From assembly GCA_030598355.1 (NCBI GenBank), contig JAUVQD010000027.1, forward strand, positions 1 through 9,676: 9,676 nt of DNA, in the 5' to 3' direction. The notes below the pieces were generated by a model, which was not told the origin of the DNA, did not search any database, and saw only the letters and a program-made list of their open reading frames with translations. Positions 6,638 to 9,676 of this stretch are shown here, one piece after another. Made by a program: the position numbers and the translations under genes. The first letter of the stretch is position 1; every line of letters starts with the position of its first letter. The DNA is from Actinomycetes bacterium. GTDB taxonomy: Bacteria > Actinomycetota > Aquicultoria > CAJVYJ01 > JAUVQD01.

Positions 6638-7546
6638 ATGTTAAGAACAATTCCGAGAGTGAAACTTGACGATCTAAATCTAAGCACCGGTAAGAAGGTA
6701 CGGTTGCATAGATTGCTTTATGAGCACGGTCCGGCCAATGGGACCATGCTTCTGTTACCAATTGACCAGGGTCTTGAGCACGGACCGGTAGATTTTTTCG
6801 ACAATCCTGAAAGTCTTGATCCAGATTTCCAATTTAGACTAGCAGTAGAGGCCGGGTTTTCCGGAATAGCTCTACATATTGGTTTGGCTGAAAAATATCT
6901 CGGTAATTACGCTGGCCGCGTTCCTTTAGTTTTGAAGTTAAACGGCAAGACCTCGATACCGGATGACAGCAGCGCGTTTTCGCCTCAAACAGCTTCTGTT
7001 GAAGACGCTGTACGCTTGGGCGCGGACGCAGTTGGCTACACGCTTTATGTCGGGTCACCGGCGCAAGATGAAGACATGATTCAATTGGCGGATATTCGCG
7101 AGGAGGCCGACCGCTTTGGGATGCCTCTGATCGTCTGGTCGTACCCCAGGGGGGAGGCAATCGAAGGAAAAGGTGGACGAGAGAGTCTTTTCGCAATCGA
7201 TTATGCCGCAAGGGTCGCCTGTGAGCTTGGAGCAGATGTCGCGAAGGTGAATTTCCCAAAACTGGATCACAAAAAATTAGCCGAGCAGCCCGCTCCATAC
7301 AATGAATGGAGACCAACTCTGCAAGAAGCCGTGACAAAAATTGTTCAATCAGCGGGGAAAACGTTAGTCATTTTCGCCGGCGGTAGCAAAGTTGGCGACG
7401 AGGATCTGCTTGAAAAGGCTAGAATGTCAATGGAGTCCGGGGGCGCCGGTCTGATTTTTGGCCGAAATGTTTGGCAGAGACAATACAATGACGCTTTGGC
7501 GATTACCAAGAAAATACGCGAAATGATGAGCGAATTCTCGATATAG
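6638..7546 (+). CDS. Class I fructose-bisphosphate aldolase, DhnA/FbaB type
   Basis: This 302-residue TIM-barrel aldolase belongs to the archaeal-type class I group (DhnA/FbaB, DeoC/LacD superfamily). It cleaves fructose 1,6-bisphosphate to DHAP and glyceraldehyde 3-phosphate through a Schiff base and works in glycolysis or gluconeogenesis. PIDQGLEHGP (41-50) holds the conserved active-site Asp43, VGYTLYVGS (132-140) holds the catalytic Tyr region, and ADVAKVNFPK (199-208) holds Lys203, the probable Schiff-base lysine. FAGGSK (246-251) and GLIFGRNVWQR (271-281) form the phosphate-binding end. ATG 6638 is chosen because GAGGTG (6626-6631) is 6 nt upstream. GTG 6629 would lie inside that site. 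It stands alone, with a weak terminator after it. Related enzymes in this family use other sugar phosphates, including the archaeal aromatic-precursor synthase, but the motifs fit FBP aldolase best. Confidence 0.9.
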   Translation: MLRTIPRVKLDDLNLSTGKKVRLHRLLYEHGPANGTMLLLPIDQGLEHGPVDFFDNPESLDPDFQFRLAVEAGFSGIALHIGLAEKYLGNYAGRVPLVLKLNGKTSIPDDSSAFSPQTASVEDAVRLGADAVGYTLYVGSPAQDEDMIQLADIREEADRFGMPLIVWSYPRGEAIEGKGGRESLFAIDYAARVACELGADVAKVNFPKLDHKKLAEQPAPYNEWRPTLQEAVTKIVQSAGKTLVIFAGGSKVGDEDLLEKARMSMESGGAGLIFGRNVWQRQYNDALAITKKIREMMSEFSI

Positions 7547-7567
7547 GGTCTCGATCGATATAGGGTC
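7538..7567. repeat. Two direct copies of a 13-bp unit over the aldolase stop codon
   Basis: TCGATATAGGGTC occurs at 7538-7550 and again at 7555-7567, period 17. The first copy contains the aldolase TAG (7544-7546). The overlapping TCGATCGA between them suggests slippage or a small local duplication. No function is evident. Confidence 0.7.
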
Positions 7568-7579
7568 ATCAAGACGTCG

Positions 7580-7614
7580 CTTGCATAAGGCTTAGCCTCG
7601 TAAGATATATTTTT
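7580..7614 (+). terminator. Weak intrinsic terminator after the aldolase gene
   Basis: An interrupted hairpin starts 33 nt after the stop. The outer stem CTTGC (7580-7584) pairs with GTAAG (7600-7604), including one G-U. The inner stem AGGC (7588-7591) pairs with GCCT (7595-7598) around a TTA loop. ATATATTTTT follows at 7605-7614. The T-run lies only on the plus-strand side, so it would stop aldolase transcription and not that of the opposing FKBP gene. Confidence 0.4.
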
Positions 7615-7659
7615 GCATTTAGTTAACGGTTGAGCCAGGTTCTCACATCATGCAGATAC

Positions 7660-8100
7660 TTAAGCGGCCTTTTGTTCGATATTTTGAAGTTCCACTTCAA
7701 ACTCCAGGTCCTTACCTGATAACGGATGATTGAGGTCGAGCTTAATGTCGTCGTCGTCGATTTCTTCAACGACAGCGATCAACAATTGACCATCGTCAGT
7801 TTGAATTTCCATTGCCTCACCGGGAGACGCGACTTGGTCTCCAAGTAGCGATCTTGGAACAGTCCGAATCAGTTCTTCGTGTCGCGGTCCAAAACCCGTC
7901 TCTGGCGTAACTTCGATAGTTATCTTGTCACCTGGCTCCAGGCCCATGACTCCGCTGTCTATCGCCTCAACAACCTGGCCTGTCCCTACAGTAAAAACAA
8001 TTGGTTCTCTCTCGAAACTATTGTCGAATTCTTCTCCATCTAAAAGACGACCTAAATAATGAATGGAGATCGTATCACCTTTTTGTACTCCCAAAATCAT
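7660..8100 (-). CDS. slyD: SlyD-like FKBP-type peptidyl-prolyl cis-trans isomerase
   Basis: This 146-residue cytoplasmic prolyl isomerase/chaperone has the SlyD layout. The FKBP fold is formed by residues 1-67 and about 124-146, with an insert-in-flap chaperone domain at about 68-122. Diagnostic stretches are HYLGRLLDGEEFDNS (14-28), VMGLEPGDK (51-59), TPETGFGPRHEELI at the flap entry, and LNHPLSGKDLEFEVEL (123-138), the SlyD C-terminal signature. It ends soon after the FKBP domain, so the His/Cys-rich metal-binding tail of E. coli SlyD is missing and a nickel-delivery role is unlikely. Start choice is uncertain: ATG 8100 has GGGGGTG only 1 nt upstream, whereas TTG 8094 (two codons shorter) has it at 7 nt. 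It lies 144 nt downstream of the M23 gene and has a plausible promoter of its own. Confidence 0.93.
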   Translation of the reverse strand: MILGVQKGDTISIHYLGRLLDGEEFDNSFEREPIVFTVGTGQVVEAIDSGVMGLEPGDKITIEVTPETGFGPRHEELIRTVPRSLLGDQVASPGEAMEIQTDDGQLLIAVVEEIDDDDIKLDLNHPLSGKDLEFEVELQNIEQKAA

Positions 8101-8174
8101 TCACCCCCATCGCTATTTGTTCCAACCCACGACTTTTCTAAACCAGGGGGTAATCAAAGAGTGCTTTAATGACT

Positions 8175-8203
8175 TGTATAAAGAATGTTTTCGTAGCGAT
8201 CAA
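8175..8203 (-). promoter_or_regulatory. Predicted sigma70-type promoter of the FKBP gene
   Basis: On the minus strand TTGATC (8203-8198) and TATACA (8180-8175) are exactly 17 nt apart. Each matches the consensus at 4 of 6 positions. Transcription would start near 8168, leaving a leader of about 67 nt. This suggests the FKBP gene is not solely dependent on read-through from the upstream M23 gene. Confidence 0.4.
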
Positions 8204-8244
8204 GGTAAATTAGCGGCAGGAAGCCTAGAGGGAAGAACGATTTT

Positions 8245-9393
8245 CTAATATTTCCAGTCAGAAGCTCTTAAATGGGGGAAAGGGTTGGTCCACCCGCCAT
8301 TAACAACGATGCCAAAATGCACATGCGGTGGAGTTGCTTCAGCGTCACCGCTATCGCCGACGTAACCGATTAGCTGACCCTTCTTTACTGAAACCCCGGG
8401 GGCGATACCTGGCGCGTACGCGGTTTTGGCGCCGCCCTTGCCATCATCAGTGCCTGGAGTGTCGTTATTTAAGTGCGCGTAATAATAGTCGACTCCTTCC
8501 GGGGTTACTACATGGAGACGCCAGCCTCCAATTCTAAGATAGCCAAAATTATCATCTATTACGCCGTCTTCCACCGCAATCAGCGGAGTTCCCTTGGTGG
8601 CGAAAATATCGGTTCCCTGATGGCCCGATCTATTTCCGGCGCGCGCGAAACCCCAATCATTTATGAAACTGTGCGCGTGAGGGCTGGGGACAGGGAAGAG
8701 CATCTGTATATCCACGGCGATGTTAGCGGCTTTTTTTGCTTCTAAAAGCTCTTGTTTTTCTTTTTGTTCTTGTTTCTTCGTTTTATCAGATTCGAGTTTC
8801 GTAATATCGGTGCCCAGTGTGTTGAGGAGGTTTTGCTGTTGGGCCAGAAGTTGGCTGATATCGTTTTGCTTCATCTGGACAGCTTCGACCAGGTTTTTTT
8901 GCTCTTGTTTGTCTGACCGCAATTGGTCTCGCTTCGACTTAATGACCTGCCGCAGACGTCTGGAAGAATCAAGTATCTGAGACTGTCTTTTCGTCAATTT
9001 CGTTAAATAGTCTACCCGAACAATCAAATCTTTGAATGAGCGAGTGCCCAAGATAACTTCCAAAAAGTAGACATCTCCATCGCGGTAAGCCAACACGGTT
9101 AGCTTATTTACGATTTTTTGGTAAAAGATTTGTTGTTCGGTCGCGCTGTTGAGTTCGCGCTGCTTTTTGGCAATGTCGTCATCAATACCCTGTAGCTTAA
9201 TGTAGCCTTCCTGATATTCTTGAACTATTGCCTCAAGGTCAGTCTCAATAGTCTCTAACTGCTCTTTTGTGGTTTTCTTTCGTTCCTTCTTAGCGTCTAT
9301 TTCCGAGTCAATGTTTTTGAGTTGGTCGTCAATAGTGACTGACACTCCAATTGCTGGAAGAATCAGCATCATGACGAGGCTTAAGATAAGCAT
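8245..9393 (-). CDS. Secreted coiled-coil M23 family murein endopeptidase (EnvC/PcsB-like)
   Basis: This exported cell-wall enzyme has a hydrophobic N-terminal segment at 1-18. A long Lys/Glu/Gln-rich coiled coil follows at about 22-222, broken by a YRDGDVYFLEVILGTRSFKDL segment (103-123) like that in PcsB/EnvC-type proteins. The C-terminal LytM/M23 domain covers about 230-380. Zinc ligands are His258 and Asp262 (HQGTD) and His359 in HVHF, with His307 (YAHL) and His357 as catalytic histidines. The set is complete, so it should be an active peptide-cross-link hydrolase and not a degenerate EnvC-type activator. The coiled coil suggests control by a partner such as FtsEX, though no such gene is in the window. 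ATG 9393 has no Shine-Dalgarno and gives a signal peptide without positive charge. Nine to ten more in-frame codons carrying two lysines precede it, so an ATA start at 9423 is possible. Confidence 0.9.
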   Translation of the reverse strand: MLILSLVMMLILPAIGVSVTIDDQLKNIDSEIDAKKERKKTTKEQLETIETDLEAIVQEYQEGYIKLQGIDDDIAKKQRELNSATEQQIFYQKIVNKLTVLAYRDGDVYFLEVILGTRSFKDLIVRVDYLTKLTKRQSQILDSSRRLRQVIKSKRDQLRSDKQEQKNLVEAVQMKQNDISQLLAQQQNLLNTLGTDITKLESDKTKKQEQKEKQELLEAKKAANIAVDIQMLFPVPSPHAHSFINDWGFARAGNRSGHQGTDIFATKGTPLIAVEDGVIDDNFGYLRIGGWRLHVVTPEGVDYYYAHLNNDTPGTDDGKGGAKTAYAPGIAPGVSVKKGQLIGYVGDSGDAEATPPHVHFGIVVNGGWTNPFPHLRASDWKY

Positions 9394-9464
9394 TTTAGAA
9401 AAAACCGATATATTTTTACTTATCTTCTACCACCATCCCTTGGCAACATTAATAAAACGCCTGC

Positions 9465-9483
9465 CGATTAGTATTATTAATCG
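9465..9483. repeat. Small inverted repeat upstream of the M23 gene
   Basis: CGATTA (9465-9470) and TAATCG (9478-9483) are perfect inverted arms around a 7-nt AT-rich centre. It lies in the leader between the predicted promoter and the M23 start, so it could be an operator or a weak RNA hairpin. There is no T-run to make it a terminator. Confidence 0.3.
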
Positions 9484-9557
9484 ACATCAAGCGCCCCAGT
9501 CTTGACCGTAAATAATAAACCTCATTAACAATCAAAAGTACTCTTCAGTTAAGCAAA

Positions 9558-9585
9558 ATTATAGCATACGTTGCCCAGATTCCAA
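9558..9585 (-). promoter_or_regulatory. Predicted extended -10 promoter of the M23 peptidase gene
   Basis: On the minus strand TTGGAA (9585-9580) and a perfect TATAAT (9563-9558) are separated by 16 nt, with TG one base before the -10 (TGCTATAAT). Transcription would start near 9551, giving a leader of about 130-160 nt depending on the start codon used. The rest of 9394-9676 shows no convincing gene. Confidence 0.5.
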
Positions 9586-9676
9586 GCAGGTTACTGGTGT
9601 CTATTTCCGCTACTAGCCCTTGTGAAACAAAAAGGCGCAAAAACAGGACTCCATTGGTAGGCTGAAATTAGTCGAA

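Noticed and set aside
6834..7337. A 167-codon minus-strand frame inside the aldolase gene
   Set aside because: It is antisense to a conserved TIM-barrel coding sequence, is rich in Arg/Pro/Leu, and has no family motif.
9548..9665. A hydrophobic minus-strand open frame of about 38 codons upstream of the M23 gene
   Set aside because: A stop lies at its upstream end, no convincing start or Shine-Dalgarno is present, and it overlaps the best promoter. The opposite strand is open too, so this is probably chance.

Overview
The window is a compact, gene-dense bacterial chromosomal segment. It is metabolic in character: I see no mobile element, CRISPR array, rRNA or tRNA. Base composition is moderate and looks uniform by eye. 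The heme genes, a rubrerythrin-type peroxidase and an archaeal-type class I aldolase suggest an anaerobic or microaerobic bacterium that makes heme. The M23 peptidase resembles actinobacterial-type proteins, so a deep-branching, low-GC actinobacterial relative is possible. That is a low-confidence guess from remembered family resemblance, not a search.

Layout, left to right: (1) positions 1-98 (+), the last 31 codons of an unidentified gene entering from the left. (2) 103-1083 (-), a SAM-dependent O-methyltransferase of the BchU/ASMT type, convergent with the partial gene and only 4 nt from its stop. (3) 1084-1316, a divergent control region with two overlapping sigma70-type promoters, one for the methyltransferase and one for the heme operon. 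(4) 1317-5883 (+), a tightly packed heme operon: AhbD-like radical SAM/SPASM enzyme, hemE, hemH, hemG/hemY, with gaps of 4, 20 and 25 nt. (5) 5880-6398 (-), a rubrerythrin-like ferritin-fold protein whose stop codon overlaps that of hemG. (6) 6638-7546 (+), a DhnA/FbaB-type class I fructose-bisphosphate aldolase followed by a weak intrinsic terminator. (7) 7660-8100 (-), a SlyD-like FKBP prolyl isomerase with its own promoter. (8) 8245-9393 (-), a secreted coiled-coil M23 murein peptidase. (9) 9394-9676, its upstream region, with an extended -10 promoter and a small inverted repeat.

How the genes fit together: HemE makes coproporphyrinogen III. HemG/HemY (as CgoX) can oxidise it to coproporphyrin III, and HemH (as CpfC) can insert iron to give coproheme. 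The usual last enzyme of that route, ChdC/HemQ, is absent here. The first gene of the operon is instead an AhbD-like radical SAM protein, and AhbD is the enzyme that converts coproheme to heme b in the siroheme route. The operon therefore reads as a hybrid pathway: coproporphyrin branch plus radical-SAM finish. The neighbouring rubrerythrin, with a PerR-box-like sequence over its -10, fits a link between heme synthesis and peroxide handling.

The second unusual point is translational. hemH has no ATG, GTG or TTG that keeps its conserved N-terminus, but an ATA codon sits 9 nt after a strong GGAGGAGG. The M23 gene also has an in-frame ATA, 6 nt after GGTGG, that would supply the charged n-region its signal peptide otherwise lacks. 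Either this genome uses AUA starts, or there are local base errors.
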